Source of the DNA: Desulfurococcaceae archaeon
Lineage (GTDB): Archaea; Thermoproteota; Thermoprotei_A; Sulfolobales; Desulfurococcaceae
Assembly (NCBI GenBank): GCA_023269825.1
Contig: JAGDWI010000002.1
Span: 1 to 64,000, forward strand
Length of the DNA stretch: 64,000 nucleotides
Reading direction: 5' to 3'
Shown: positions 15,039 through 24,307 of the stretch, one piece after another
Numbering within the stretch: the first letter of the stretch is position 1
How the letters are laid out: every line of letters starts with the position of its first letter
Notes under the pieces: generated by a model
Database searches by the model: none
Told to the model about the DNA's origin: nothing
Seen by the model: the letters and a program-made list of their open reading frames with translations, nothing else
Position numbers and translations under genes: made by a program

Positions 15039-16322
15039 CTAGTGCATCTCTGTGATTTGATTAGACAATAAACCCAGATATGATGGGTAGTAGTAATCCG
15101 CCTCGCCTAGTAGGTCTTCGTATCTTGCCTCGGAGATCTTTAGCTCTCCGAAGCGGCTCTGAATAAACCTCGCTACCTCCCTCGGCATTGCCTTTATCAT
15201 TAGCCTCCATGCCGCTTTCCGCATGTACTTGGGTAGTAGTAAACCATGGTTTTTAATGTACTCCTCTAGTGTGCTTCTATTGATTTTTCTCCCAGCATGC
15301 TTCTCCAGTAGCTTAAGGGCCTCGAGGGAGAAGTATGCCCACTCGCAGGGCTTCACGTATCCCCTTACTCCGAGGTAGTACCTGCAGAACCCTCTTTCCT
15401 CGAAGCAGACGAGTCTATTGGTCTCTAAATCCACGCCTGGGATCTCGACTAGGTCCCTGGGGCTAAATGATTTAATTAGCAATAAAGCATGCGATAGCCT
15501 CAACCCACCTTCAAGCATTAGTCTGTAGACCAAGTAGTAGAATTCGTGGTTACCCTTCAAGTACTTCAGAGTTTTAGCTACGTCTTCTAGGCTGATCGGG
15601 TACGGCCTCACGTCTAGCTTGTAGCTCCTACTGGGCACAACCTCCATTAACCAACCATATGTCTCCGGGGGTATCCTCCTGAGGTAGTATAGGTATTGAA
15701 CATAGTGCCTGAACACGTTTCTAAGCCACTTCTTCTCGTGATTTACAACATAGTTTACTAACTCTTCACTTAGAGACTTGCCCTCGAGGTACTGCTTGAA
15801 CAGGTTGCGGTAGTAGGTCATTGTCCCTGGGCTCGCCACTTTCTTACGCTTCTTCCTCTCCCTGAGGAACTCCTCGAAGCCCGGCTCCCACTTGAACACC
15901 ACGTGGGCTAGGCTTAGACTAAGCATTTTCCTGAGGTCCTCCCTGAAGTTCTCCACGGTGAATTTCAAGAGAGCCTGTTTGAGGTACTCGTCTCGAGTGG
16001 CTAGTGCAATGGCCTGTAGTATTAGGGAGTAGTCAATAGATCCGTCCCCACGGATAATTCCAATGGCTCGGAGCCTGTCGAGGCCCTTGACTATCTCGTT
16101 GAACTCGCTCTCCTCTAGGTGTTGGAGAGCCCTGTAAACTACGTTATCTGGCACTCTCCTAACCCCGTGGAGGTAGTTATAGAGTGAGCCCTTGGCGATT
16201 CCAAGGGCTTCAAGCGTCTTAGTGAACCCGAGTTTGTGCTTAACCCTCTCGAGGATAAGCCTCCTAGCATCGTCCCCGAGAGCACTGACATTGACCTTAT
16301 TGTACCAGGGGTTAGTAGGCAT
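15039..16322 (-). CDS. int: SSV/pNOB8-type tyrosine integrase
   Basis: 427 residues. An N-terminal helix-turn-helix (about 29-60, KTLEALGIAKGSLYNYLHGV), a helical core-binding region (about 165-230) and a C-terminal catalytic domain. R275 (EGGLRLSH) is the first catalytic Arg. The second box is K365-Y-M-R368 rather than HxxR, as in fusellovirus integrases, followed by R390 and a probable nucleophile Y401 (SEARYEDLL). The gene is intact and begins about 100 bp from the 3' end of tRNA-Ser, pointing into the element. An intact gene beside the tRNA is the pNOB8-like arrangement, where integration does not split the integrase. Confidence 0.88.
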   Translation of the reverse strand: MPTNPWYNKVNVSALGDDARRLILERVKHKLGFTKTLEALGIAKGSLYNYLHGVRRVPDNVVYRALQHLEESEFNEIVKGLDRLRAIGIIRGDGSIDYSLILQAIALATRDEYLKQALLKFTVENFREDLRKMLSLSLAHVVFKWEPGFEEFLRERKKRKKVASPGTMTYYRNLFKQYLEGKSLSEELVNYVVNHEKKWLRNVFRHYVQYLYYLRRIPPETYGWLMEVVPSRSYKLDVRPYPISLEDVAKTLKYLKGNHEFYYLVYRLMLEGGLRLSHALLLIKSFSPRDLVEIPGVDLETNRLVCFEERGFCRYYLGVRGYVKPCEWAYFSLEALKLLEKHAGRKINRSTLEEYIKNHGLLLPKYMRKAAWRLMIKAMPREVARFIQSRFGELKISEARYEDLLGEADYYYPSYLGLLSNQITEMH

Positions 16323-16424
16323 GATTTCACCCAGTAAATCACATAGTAGTTCACACCCCTTCCACGGAGGCGTGAACCCTGAAAGACAACTCAGTAAAAT
16401 TTATCTGGGTATTTAAAGGAGAAG
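16323..16424. promoter_or_regulatory. Integrase promoter and attachment-side region
   Basis: Between tRNA and integrase: an inverted repeat GTTCAC...GTGAAC (about 16350-16373) and a second imperfect one, CCCAGTAAA against TTTATCTGGG. TTTAAATA read on the minus strand near 16417 is a candidate TATA box for int. Such repeats beside an attachment site could be arm-type integrase sites; this is inferred from position only. Confidence 0.35.
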
Positions 16425-16509
16425 CGCCGGGGGCGGGATTTGAACCCGCGCGGGGTCAACCCCCACTGGCTCTCAAGGCCAGCCCCTTAGGCCGCTCGGG
16501 CACCCCGGC
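16425..16509 (-). tRNA. tRNA-Ser(UGA)
   Basis: The minus strand folds as a class II tRNA. Acceptor GCCGGGG/CCCCGGC with discriminator G, anticodon stem CTGGC/GCCAG around the loop CTTGAGA (anticodon UGA), a long variable arm (GGGG/CCCC) typical of Ser, and the T loop GGTTCAAATCC. No intron, CCA not encoded. It is the integration target of the element to the left. Confidence 0.95.
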
Positions 16510-16520
16510 ACCTCCATTAT

Positions 16521-17096
16521 TTATGGTTTTAGATATAGGAGAATATAACCCTTTTTACTTATTGCTTCCACAAGGCTGTATGTTTTCCTAGCTTCTCTCG
16601 CTAAGTATTCTCCACCTTTTGCTAGTACGAACTGAGCAAAACCATCCCTAAACAAGTATTCTCTAGCTCCAAGTACAATGTCCTCCACGATCTTCATTCC
16701 AGCGGAGAGAGGTGGATTAGAGTAAATGGCATTAAACAACATGTTTTTCACGGGTTCATATCTATCTCCTTCTAATACAACTACTCTGTCTTCTACATTA
16801 TTTAGCTTGGAGTTCTGCTTAGTTGCTTTAACGGCTAATGGGTTAACATCCGTCATGTAGACTCTGAGCTTAGGGTTCAACTTAGCGATCGTTATACCTA
16901 TTACTCCGTAACCACATCCTATATCTAGTATTACACCTTCTCCCGGTACCCTGATGTTCTCCAGGAGTAGTAGTGTTCCCTCATCAACGTAGGAACCAGA
17001 GAAAAGACTAGTATATGATATGAATTGTAGTGAAACACCATGTATTACGAGTGGTATAAGAACCTTCTTACCCGGTGTTTTCTTATAGTAGTGCAT
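16521..17096 (-). CDS. RsmC-like class I methyltransferase
   Basis: 191 residues. The SAM-binding motif VILDIGCGYGVIG and the catalytic motif SNPPLSAG place it in the RsmC/MTS-type methyltransferase family, which methylates the exocyclic amine of G (or related bases) in RNA. The archaeal form is a single domain of about this size. Its start overlaps the last base of the cbf5 stop, so the two RNA-modification genes are co-transcribed. The exact substrate is not known from sequence. Confidence 0.8.
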   Translation of the reverse strand: MHYYKKTPGKKVLIPLVIHGVSLQFISYTSLFSGSYVDEGTLLLLENIRVPGEGVILDIGCGYGVIGITIAKLNPKLRVYMTDVNPLAVKATKQNSKLNNVEDRVVVLEGDRYEPVKNMLFNAIYSNPPLSAGMKIVEDIVLGAREYLFRDGFAQFVLAKGGEYLAREARKTYSLVEAISKKGYILLYLKP

Positions 17097-18173
17097 TACT
17101 GGGTACCAGTTGATTCCTTGGTTTTCCAGTACTTGGGGTATACGCCGCGTGGCATCACTACTCTCTTGGTTTTAGCAACTATGCCTTTATCCATTTTCAC
17201 TATTTCCTCAGTGTTTCTTATCGCTTTACCTAAAGCAACTAATTCTCCTTTGAGAGTGTATATAGCTACAGTCTTATTTGCTTCCACGTTTTTCGTTAAT
17301 GCTGCAACACCTGGAGCAGCTAAGTTTGCTCCATGTGCGATAGCGTCTACAGCTGTGTCAAGTATTAGTATTTTTGGTAGATGAGCTGTTGAAACCTCAA
17401 CGGGTAGAACAGTTCTTCTAAGATAGGAATCTTTTCCTGTTGTTCTCCAAATGTATAGTGCTTCATTCAACTCTTGCAAGGTAACGAGAGTTTCATCTTC
17501 CCTGAAGGGCCCAGTCCTTGTTCTCCTTAGTTCCCTCATGTGTGCTCCAACCCCGAGTAGTAAACCCATATCGTGTGCAAGTTTCCTCATGTAAGTTCCA
17601 GGATCACAGAGAACTCTTAGTAAAATGTATTTATCCTGTGAGTCGAGTACTTCTATTTCATATATAGTTTTAACTCTAATTGTTCTCTTAACACTTGATC
17701 TCAAGGGGGGTTTCTGATATATTTGTCCTTTAAAGTAATTCACTATTTCACGTATTTTCTCTTTTTCAATGTTTTCGTGTAGTTGTACCACCATAACGTA
17801 CTCTTTCACGCTGTGAACAACATTACCTATAACCTTAGTGCTCTCAGCTAACCCTACTGGTAGTACCCCAGTCACCTTGGGGTTTCCCCACCCCGCAAAC
17901 CAGGTAGCGGGGTTCTAGGGTTCCCCCGTGACCTGCTTTATCGACGTTGAACATTCTCTTAATCCAGGCAACAACTTCATGACTTGTAGGTCCTGGTGGT
18001 TTATCTAGGTTTATTACGCCAAAGTTTATGTGATCAACTGTTTTTCTCTCATATGGTAAAACACCGTAGTCAGAACTAGTGTCAGCTTCTCTAATAACAA
18101 TCCAATCATTTATATACCCAGATTTCCTCGTTATTTTATCTAGGAATTCTACTCCTTTCTCTCTTAACCCCAT
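17096..18173 (-). CDS. cbf5: Cbf5/TruB family rRNA pseudouridine synthase, interrupted by an intron
   Basis: Joining 18173-17915 to 17883-17096 (leaving out 31 nt) gives an uninterrupted 348-residue protein, the usual archaeal length. It is the catalytic subunit of H/ACA RNPs (with Nop10, Gar1 and L7Ae) and also acts at tRNA U55. The catalytic loop GHGGTLDPKVTG (D87) is restored only after splicing; the Asp codon itself is split after its first base. The TruB core (about 50-250) is followed by a PUA domain (about 260-340). Left unspliced, the frame would end within about 25 codons. It follows eL14 by 75 bp. Confidence 0.93.
17884..17914 (-). other. 31-nt archaeal (bulge-helix-bulge) intron in cbf5
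   Basis: In RNA sense the junctions read CCCT-AG/A-ACCCCGC and GCGGGGT-GGGG-AA/A-CCCC. ACCCCGC pairs perfectly with GCGGGGT (7 bp). CCCT pairs with GGGG (one G-U) as the 4-bp central helix, flanked by 3-nt bulges AGA and AAA in which the splicing endonuclease would cut. The outer helix (GGGG with CCCC) has two unpaired As, so the motif is slightly relaxed. cbf5 introns at this region are known in several crenarchaea. Confidence 0.85.
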
Positions 18174-18248
18174 ATGATTACCCCAAGGATAATAGATTAA
18201 AACTCTGAGGAAAATAATGTTGTCTTTATATTAAAAGAGAGTATTATT

Positions 18249-18539
18249 TCAAAGAGGTGTGAGCTTTGGTTTAACTACTTCTTTCATGTAGTCTACTAGC
18301 CCAGCTTCTTCAAGGGCTCTTAATACTTCCTCGTCGCTAGCACCCCTCGAGATTTTAATTAGCTTATCTGTAGGTTCCACGTGTTTAATGTTTACTTTTC
18401 TCCTTTTTACTCCACTTATCTGCTTTGGCCCAGTTACTAGTACGAAGTTTTCGTCAATTAAGTCCACTATTACACATTTTCTACCAGCTTCTCTACCAGC
18501 TATTTTAACGCATATTCTACCTACTTCAACTGCAGGCAT
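18249..18539 (-). CDS. rpl14e: Ribosomal protein eL14
   Basis: 96 residues, the typical compact archaeal eL14: KOW-like barrel ([20 protein letters not shown], then [20 protein letters not shown]) with [11 protein letters not shown] and a C-terminal helix. ATG 18539 has GAGGTG upstream; the frame's earlier codons are ignored. It lies 75 bp before cbf5 and 24 bp after cmk, a conserved crenarchaeal order. Confidence 0.93.
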   Translation of the reverse strand: MPAVEVGRICVKIAGREAGRKCVIVDLIDENFVLVTGPKQISGVKRRKVNIKHVEPTDKLIKISRGASDEEVLRALEEAGLVDYMKEVVKPKLTPL

Positions 18540-18563
18540 AAACACACCTCATTAACTTGTTCC

Positions 18564-19091
18564 CTATAGTCTATACTCTAAGGCTTTTTTAATTATTTCA
18601 AATGTCTCTTTAATACCGATTCTTCGAGTATTTATGACTAAATCAAATATCGAGAGATCGCTGACGTCTATTCCATATATTTCCATGAATCTTTTTTTCT
18701 GAGCAATTTCCCTTGTAACTGTTTCCTTGAAAGCTGTCTCCAAGGACTTATTATCTCTCGAAGCGATTCTAAGTATTCGTAGTGAAAGAGGAGCCGTAAT
18801 ATAAACTCTGAAATCAACTGCGTCGTTAACAATCCACGCAGCTAAGTGACCATCTATCACTATGTTGTCTTCTTTTACTGCCTCGTAAGTTCTTCGATCT
18901 ATCTCTAAATCTATCGAAGGATCTTTGATTGCAACTAAGCTAAGTTCTTCGAGGCTTAAACTCTTTCTTTGAGCTAGTTCCCTGAAGACTCTTCCTGCGG
19001 AGAAATACTTTAACCCATAATGTTCAGCGAGAAGTTTAGCCTGGGTTGTTTTCCCACTACCCGGAGGACCACTTATTACTACTTTAACCAA
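18564..19091 (-). CDS. cmk: Cytidylate kinase
   Basis: 175 residues. P-loop GPPGSGKTTQAK near the N-terminus, then the short NMP-binding region (YFSAGRVFRELAQ) and DGHLAAWI, as in the short archaeal CMP kinases that phosphorylate CMP/dCMP. TTG start. The gene is part of the eL34-cmk-eL14-cbf5 string; an adenylate kinase, often found beside secY in archaea, is absent here. Confidence 0.88.
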   Translation of the reverse strand: MVKVVISGPPGSGKTTQAKLLAEHYGLKYFSAGRVFRELAQRKSLSLEELSLVAIKDPSIDLEIDRRTYEAVKEDNIVIDGHLAAWIVNDAVDFRVYITAPLSLRILRIASRDNKSLETAFKETVTREIAQKKRFMEIYGIDVSDLSIFDLVINTRRIGIKETFEIIKKALEYRL

Positions 19092-19124
19092 AATAAACCC
19101 CGTTCACTTAGTGTAGAAAGCGGG

Positions 19125-19403
19125 TTAAAAAACCACGGTTGATCTAATGGCTTCTTTTAAACCACGTGTCAAGCATCTTGAACATACGTAGCCTCCATAG
19201 GGTCTCTCAGGTCTTTTCTCCGTTTTAGCTAATTTACTTAGTTGACTAGGCCTAAGTGCTGGTACTCCATGTAACTCTGCTCCGCATATAGCGCACTTCG
19301 CTTTACTAGGTTTCCTCTTCTCGTACATAGTAACTGTCTCGCCTCCCGGAGCTCGACGTATGATTCTCCGCCAGCTCCTCGTTCTATACATGGGGCGAGG
19401 CAT
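19125..19403 (-). CDS. rpl34e: Ribosomal protein eL34
   Basis: 92 residues. Basic N-terminus (MPRPMYRTRSWRRIIRRAPG) and a zinc knuckle CAICG...CSRC as in archaeal eL34, followed by a helix. ATG 19403 with GGTG six bases upstream. It lies between the DUF106 insertase and cmk. Confidence 0.93.
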   Translation of the reverse strand: MPRPMYRTRSWRRIIRRAPGGETVTMYEKRKPSKAKCAICGAELHGVPALRPSQLSKLAKTEKRPERPYGGYVCSRCLTRGLKEAIRSTVVF

Positions 19404-19471
19404 AGTAAACACCGTTCAAAACTTTGCCTTTGTGTTTTAATGTGGAAAAGCCTTTAAAAGCTTCCCGTATT

Positions 19472-19927
19472 CTAGGATTTCTTGATCCTCATTTCTCTCG
19501 TTACAGGATAAGTTGTCATGGCGAAAGCTAGTAATACTATTGTATAAACATAAATGTACATTTTGCGATCCTCTAAACTATAATAGCTGAAGAATGGTAT
19601 AGCCACCGGTGATTCAACGAGAAGAACTGAGTACTTGTTAACTATTAGTATAGTGGAGAACAACATGGAAGCATATACAGCTAGGAAAATAGCTATGTTT
19701 AGAAATATTAACGTGGACATTTTTCTCTTTAGAGCTTTAACGTATGGCTTATACTTCTTTAACCTCCTCACATCACCTTTCGTTGAAACCTTCCCTGGAA
19801 CTTTACTAGCTTGCTCGTATATTTCCTCGAGTTTCCTGTAATATCTCGTTCTCTTTATTAATCTAAATAAGAGAACATATAATAACATAAACCCAATAAC
19901 ATTGATTGTTATTATAAGTGAAATCAT
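19472..19927 (-). CDS. EMC3/DUF106 family membrane insertase
   Basis: 151 residues. A TM helix at the N-terminus (SLIITINVIGFMLLYVLLF), a charged cytosolic coiled hairpin (YYRKLEEIYEQASKVPG... KALKRK), and two C-terminal TM helices. This is the archaeal YidC/Oxa1/EMC3-superfamily protein usually found next to secY, thought to help insert membrane proteins. It starts 2 bp after the secY stop, so both are made from one message. Confidence 0.82.
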   Translation of the reverse strand: MISLIITINVIGFMLLYVLLFRLIKRTRYYRKLEEIYEQASKVPGKVSTKGDVRRLKKYKPYVKALKRKMSTLIFLNIAIFLAVYASMLFSTILIVNKYSVLLVESPVAIPFFSYYSLEDRKMYIYVYTIVLLAFAMTTYPVTREMRIKKS

Positions 19928-19929
19928 GC

Positions 19930-21357
19930 TCACTCTCCAACGAGTCTCCTGAGTAACGGGTAGGCTTCCAATGTCCTCTCATATGCTATTAACGAATAGT
20001 ATTGCTGCAGAATACCGACTGCTAGTAGTAACCCTGTTCCACTACCGTATACGCCCAGGATATCAGCGGTTATTGCTATTATCGCTACAATGAGAGATGA
20101 TAGAATAGTTAATGGGTAAATATACTTAGCGAGTATTTGCTCTAATATCTTAGGATTACGCCTGAATCCCGGTACCTCGAAACCGCTTTCAATTAACTGT
20201 TGTGCTTGTGTTGACGGATTTAAACCAGCTACTTCAACCCATAGCAATCCGAAAACAGCCGCGAGTATTACTACTAGTACACTGTATATTACTAAGTGTG
20301 TTGGATCAGCTATAGCGCTTAGTAATCCATTGGGTGAAGATAAGTAGTAAGCTATTCCCCCCACGACGTGGCCGTTTTCATCGTATTTCACTAGCATATC
20401 TACAACACTGCTAGGGACAACGCTGCTTAGATAAGTTCTCATCAATGTCGCGAAAACTAGGACGTTTGAGTACAGTATGCCGATGAATAAGATCGGTATG
20501 TTTGTAACATATAGGAACTGCAGCGGGATCTTCGACTTAATGGTATATAGTCTCGGGGAAGTTATTGGTATTTCGACTCGTACACTGCTTAGATATATTA
20601 GTATTATCGTTATAGCAAACGTTGATATTAAACCAACAAGATCCCTGCCCCCAGCTCTCACAATGATGTTTGACAAATCTCCTTTATTAGCAACAACGTT
20701 TATGGCTTGAGGTATGAGACCGATGTACTCATTGCTTACTTTGAGAGGGCTGAACATATTCCAGAATATTGTTGTTGCAACGCCCGCAAGTATGAACAGC
20801 GATACACCTGATCCAAGGCCCCAACCCTTCTGTATCATTTCATCAAGCATCATCACGAATAAGGATGCTAGGAACAACTGTAATGCTACCGCGATCCTTA
20901 CACTCCACCCAGCTGAGCAATAAGTTATGGGATTTCCAGCGAAAGACCAGTATCTACAAGCTAAAACATACATTACTGCTTGCAAAGCAGCCAGTAGTAA
21001 ACCAAGGGTTTTCTGTGCTCCAGTGAATATTTTTCTACCCTCCGCATCCGTTAGATCAAGGTTTATTAATTTAGCACCAGCGAGAATCTGCATGATTAAA
21101 CCAGCGGTTACTATTGGACCAATACCTAGCTCCATTAGCGTACCACTGTGAGCTGCGAATACCACTTGGAGAATTAGGAACTGCGTTGGAGCAGCCTGCG
21201 GGCTCACTCCATAGAGCGGAGTATGCGCCATCAGCAGATACACTATTAATGCTAGAGCAGTCCACATTAAGCGCTCTCCAAGAGATACACGTCTCACAGG
21301 CTTTGGAGCACTCGGAATATACTTTGCTACTTCAGCCATCGCTTTCAGTAACCCCAT
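19930..21357 (-). CDS. secY: Preprotein translocase subunit SecY
   Basis: About 475 residues with ten predicted transmembrane helices, the plug region after TM1 (SGTLMELGIGPIVTAGLI) and the cytosolic loop with GFEVPGFRRNPKILEQIL that contacts the ribosome or SRP receptor. It forms the protein-conducting channel with SecE and the Sec61-beta homologue encoded at 52592. ATG 21357 follows AAGGTGTC. A 238-bp gap with AT-rich, promoter-like sequence separates it from uL15, so it may have its own promoter. Confidence 0.95.
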   Translation of the reverse strand: MGLLKAMAEVAKYIPSAPKPVRRVSLGERLMWTALALIVYLLMAHTPLYGVSPQAAPTQFLILQVVFAAHSGTLMELGIGPIVTAGLIMQILAGAKLINLDLTDAEGRKIFTGAQKTLGLLLAALQAVMYVLACRYWSFAGNPITYCSAGWSVRIAVALQLFLASLFVMMLDEMIQKGWGLGSGVSLFILAGVATTIFWNMFSPLKVSNEYIGLIPQAINVVANKGDLSNIIVRAGGRDLVGLISTFAITIILIYLSSVRVEIPITSPRLYTIKSKIPLQFLYVTNIPILFIGILYSNVLVFATLMRTYLSSVVPSSVVDMLVKYDENGHVVGGIAYYLSSPNGLLSAIADPTHLVIYSVLVVILAAVFGLLWVEVAGLNPSTQAQQLIESGFEVPGFRRNPKILEQILAKYIYPLTILSSLIVAIIAITADILGVYGSGTGLLLAVGILQQYYSLIAYERTLEAYPLLRRLVGE

Positions 21358-21595
21358 GTATGACACCTTAACCCTACTCTGTGTTTCCTGGTTTACTATT
21401 GGGTTAAGCTAAAAATATTAATATTACCAGGGATAATATATTTCAATCTCTTAGTTAATTGATGTAAATAATTCCATTGATTCAAAACCCATAGTTTTAA
21501 TGAAAATTATTGGTTAAAGGACACATGTTTTTCCAAGTAATTTTAGTTATTGCAGAGAGGAAAATAGTTTATCTACCGCGTTGTAGAAGCATTAG

Positions 21596-22063
21596 TTATT
21601 TCTCCTCTTGCTCCTCTAGGAGAACTACTGATCCACCTGCTTCTTCAATCTTCTTCTTAGCTAACTCAGTGATACCCTTAGTTATTACTTTTAATGGAAT
21701 AGTTACTTCTCCCTCTCCTAGTACTTTATCGTATCCTAGTTCCACAGTGTTCAATAACACCATGTCTCCTTCTTTTACAGCAGCATTTTTAGCAACTAAT
21801 TCGAGAGCTAGTTCATTCAATTCTCCAACATTTATGGTTCTAATGTGGCGATATTTTTTAACTTGTTGAACGCTTACAAAGCCGTGTTTACCATACCAGT
21901 TTGGAGCATATTTTATCAACCAAACCACTTTGTGCTTGTGTAATCCAACAGCTCCAAAACCCCCTCTTGAACCGCTTTTTCTATGTTGACCTATTCTACC
22001 CCAACTCATGGTTCTTGTTCTACCGCGGAGTTTTCTCGATTTTTTCTCTCTACGTACCACCAT
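21596..22063 (-). CDS. rpl15: Ribosomal protein uL15
   Basis: 155 residues. The N-terminal basic, Gly-rich extension ([36 protein letters not shown]) and the C-terminal L18e/L15 fold are clear. Last gene of the ribosomal string before the secY gap; 10 bp after uL30. Confidence 0.95.
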   Translation of the reverse strand: MVVRREKKSRKLRGRTRTMSWGRIGQHRKSGSRGGFGAVGLHKHKVVWLIKYAPNWYGKHGFVSVQQVKKYRHIRTINVGELNELALELVAKNAAVKEGDMVLLNTVELGYDKVLGEGEVTIPLKVITKGITELAKKKIEEAGGSVVLLEEQEEK

Positions 22064-22073
22064 TATTTATCAC

Positions 22074-22571
22074 CTAGAGCATGCGTTTAATTAAGTCATT
22101 AATAGTGGAGCCTCTGTAGCCTGTTTCACCTTTTTGATTGTATGGTTTTTTAATTGTCCCCTTAAAGCCTCCTTTAGGTGGATGTAGCCTGAAAACAGGC
22201 TTCACGATATTATCTATTTTATGTAATAGTATTTTGCCGCTAATTATCGCGTCGGCTAAAGCAGGTATACCTCCTTTCACATCTAACTGAGCTAATTTCT
22301 CATTAACGTACTCATCGGTGAGTTTTCTACCTCCTGGTATTCTTCCTCTTTCTCTAAGTAACTCTATTAGAGTATCCTTATCTATTTCGCCCCAAGTAAC
22401 CCAGTCTTTAATTCTCTCCAGCATTCCCTGTAAACCAGGTAAATTCGCTGGGTATATAACACAGTGGTATTTTTTACGTAACCTTAGTAGTTTTAAAGTA
22501 TGCTCTACTTCATACGGTGTATTCACTTGACCCCGTAACCTAATAATCGCGTAAATAGGGCTTTGATTCAT
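22074..22571 (-). CDS. rpl30: Ribosomal protein uL30
   Basis: About 165 residues, the long archaeal form: the L30 core (IYAIIRLRGQVNTPYEVEHT LKLLRL) plus the C-terminal archaeal/eukaryotic extension with FRLHPPKGGFKG. ATG 22571 has AGGTGATC before it and is preferred over an upstream in-frame start at 22589. Confidence 0.94.
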   Translation of the reverse strand: MNQSPIYAIIRLRGQVNTPYEVEHTLKLLRLRKKYHCVIYPANLPGLQGMLERIKDWVTWGEIDKDTLIELLRERGRIPGGRKLTDEYVNEKLAQLDVKGGIPALADAIISGKILLHKIDNIVKPVFRLHPPKGGFKGTIKKPYNQKGETGYRGSTINDLIKRML

Positions 22572-22576
22572 TATGA

Positions 22577-23236
22577 TCACCTGCTCCAATCCACTGGTGT
22601 AACGAACTTATAGGTATTATGTAAAGCTTCAACTACAGCTTTCGCGAAATTCAGAGTAGTACGTGTTTCACCAAACGACTTAGACCACGCATCCCTTATA
22701 CCAGCTAATCTTAGAATGATTTTCGCAACATCTCCTACAACGAGGCCTGTTCCCCGCGGAGCAGGCTTCAATAGTATTTCAACGCTCCCAGATTTCCCTT
22801 TAACAGTGAATGGAACAGAGTGAGGCTCACTACACCTACACTCCCAGCTTCCACAACCCCTCCTGATGGGAGCAGTATTAAGTTTCGCATCCCTAATTGC
22901 TTTAGCGAGGGCCTCTGTATACTGCCTAGCTTTACCAATACCTAACCCAATGAAACCGTTCTCGTCTCCAACAACTACTATTACTTGAAACTTTGTTCTA
23001 CGCCCCGCGTCAGTCATTTTCTGAACTATCTTTGCGTCTATTCTCACATACTTTAGGTTAGGCAATAAGTAGTCAACGATCTCGGGCTCTAGTAATGGTA
23101 GGTTTTTCTCGAATATCTCGTTTAAACTCGTAATTTTACCCTCTAAAACCAGTTTACCGGTTTTAGTTCGTGGAACCCATTTCTCAAGGGCTTGTTTATC
23201 AATGGCGGGCATTGGACTATAAGACACGAATTTCAC
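22577..23236 (-). CDS. rps5: Ribosomal protein uS5
   Basis: 219 residues: S5 N-terminal domain with the [20 protein letters not shown] signature and the C-terminal [20 protein letters not shown] domain. It carries an archaeal Cys-rich insert ([16 protein letters not shown]). GTG start overlaps the uL18 stop by 4 bp; decoding-site protein of the 30S subunit. Confidence 0.95.
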   Translation of the reverse strand: MKFVSYSPMPAIDKQALEKWVPRTKTGKLVLEGKITSLNEIFEKNLPLLEPEIVDYLLPNLKYVRIDAKIVQKMTDAGRRTKFQVIVVVGDENGFIGLGIGKARQYTEALAKAIRDAKLNTAPIRRGCGSWECRCSEPHSVPFTVKGKSGSVEILLKPAPRGTGLVVGDVAKIILRLAGIRDAWSKSFGETRTTLNFAKAVVEALHNTYKFVTPVDWSR

Positions 23237-23829
23237 CCCTTGAAACCATACGCTTTGAGAATAGCTTCTTTTACTTCGTCGAAGTGTTCGGGTAGACGCT
23301 CTGGGTCTAACCCGCGTTCAACATATTTCGAAAACCTTGATTCCAACATATTCTTCTCCTTTAATAAGCGAGCGTACTCGGCAACGTGTTTTCCTTTAAT
23401 TCTATCCTCCGATGGCACGATTTCATCACTAACTGGGATCTTTAAACCAACGTCATTCGCAGCTTTAATGGCTGCGAAAACTATTGATCCTTTAACGGGT
23501 CGATGCAACCCGATGTCAGGTACAGCGTATTTTATATCTTTCTGCAGGGCTCTGAGTGCTGCCAGTAATCCAGTTAAGTAAGCTGCAGGAGTATTCGATG
23601 TTCCACCTCTCCATGCAAACTTCGTGACTAACTCCCTAGAATGAGCAGATACAACTGTATAGTCCCCCTCCGGCTTAGAAATCATTACTTGAACCCATAG
23701 ATACTTATTGGTTTTTCTTACAACGAAGCGTGGATGACCAGACATAACCATAATGTATCTCTTGTAATAATTAGTTTTCCCTTCACGCCTCCTCCTCCAT
23801 GGAACCCTATACTTTGCTCCCTTAGCCAT
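23233..23829 (-). CDS. rpl18: Ribosomal protein uL18
   Basis: About 198 residues, a 5S rRNA-binding protein of the central protuberance. It has the archaeal N-terminus ([20 protein letters not shown]), the [20 protein letters not shown] strand region and [14 protein letters not shown] near the end. ATG 23829 preceded by AGGTGATT. Confidence 0.95.
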   Translation of the reverse strand: MAKGAKYRVPWRRRREGKTNYYKRYIMVMSGHPRFVVRKTNKYLWVQVMISKPEGDYTVVSAHSRELVTKFAWRGGTSNTPAAYLTGLLAALRALQKDIKYAVPDIGLHRPVKGSIVFAAIKAANDVGLKIPVSDEIVPSEDRIKGKHVAEYARLLKEKNMLESRFSKYVERGLDPERLPEHFDEVKEAILKAYGFKG

Positions 23830-23838
23830 TTTAATCAC

Positions 23839-24297
23839 CTATTTCACTTCTTTCACTAATCCCTGTTCTTTTAAGTATAATTTGAGAGCTGAGAATGTAC
23901 TGAAATAGTTACCTTTTGCAAGCATGTATAGCTTCCTGTAAGTTTTCCTATCGATAACTTTTTTATCACGCAGATACCTCAAAAACCTCCTGATCTTCCT
24001 AATTCTGTTAACCCAGGTATCTTTATAGCCGGCACGCGTATTTTTAGAGCCTTCACGTTTACCGTGTCCACGTCTATGGCCTCTTTTTCTCTTGAGATGC
24101 CTCACTTTAGAACTATACCCAGTTATGCCATGTTCTGGCTCAACCCATATAGCGCCTTCACGTATTAACCTCTTAATATCCTCTCTAGTGATTGCTTGTG
24201 CTACATCACTAATACGAGCTGGATCCACACGTACTCTTGATTCACCGACGCCCAATATCTCGGCTGCTAATCTTTTTTGAAGCGAAACATCGGTCAT
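23839..24297 (-). CDS. rpl19e: Ribosomal protein eL19
   Basis: 152 residues: LQKRLAAEILGVGESRVRVD at the N-terminus, then a basic RHLKRKRGHRRGHGKREG hinge and a long helical part. Archaeal/eukaryotic-specific large-subunit protein; 10 bp after eL32. Confidence 0.95.
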   Translation of the reverse strand: MTDVSLQKRLAAEILGVGESRVRVDPARISDVAQAITREDIKRLIREGAIWVEPEHGITGYSSKVRHLKRKRGHRRGHGKREGSKNTRAGYKDTWVNRIRKIRRFLRYLRDKKVIDRKTYRKLYMLAKGNYFSTFSALKLYLKEQGLVKEVK

Positions 24298-24307
24298 TTA
24301 AAACACC

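Larger units (their letters stand above)
1..16424. mobile_element. Integrated plasmid/provirus-like element (right part)
   Basis: The stretch up to the 3' end of tRNA-Ser carries an integrase next to the tRNA, primase-polymerase and helicase genes, pilin-like and surface proteins, a second recombinase and several TnpB copies, and is visibly more G+C-rich than the genes beyond 16.5 kb. Crenarchaeal elements of the SSV/pNOB8 type commonly insert into the 3' half of tRNA genes, so the right border should fall within or at the 3' end of the tRNA (16425 to about 16470). I found no second copy of the tRNA 3' end inside the window, so the left border must lie outside it, or the left part belongs to another element. 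No capsid or terminase gene was recognised, so plasmid versus virus is open. Confidence 0.7.

Noticed and set aside
1-16424. Left attachment site (copy of the tRNA-Ser 3' end)
   Set aside because: No matching stretch was found; the left end is presumably outside the window.
17844-18173. Frameshift or pseudogene in cbf5
   Set aside because: A 31-nt deletion restores the conserved motif exactly and the ends form a bulge-helix-bulge, so an intron explains it better than an error or decay.
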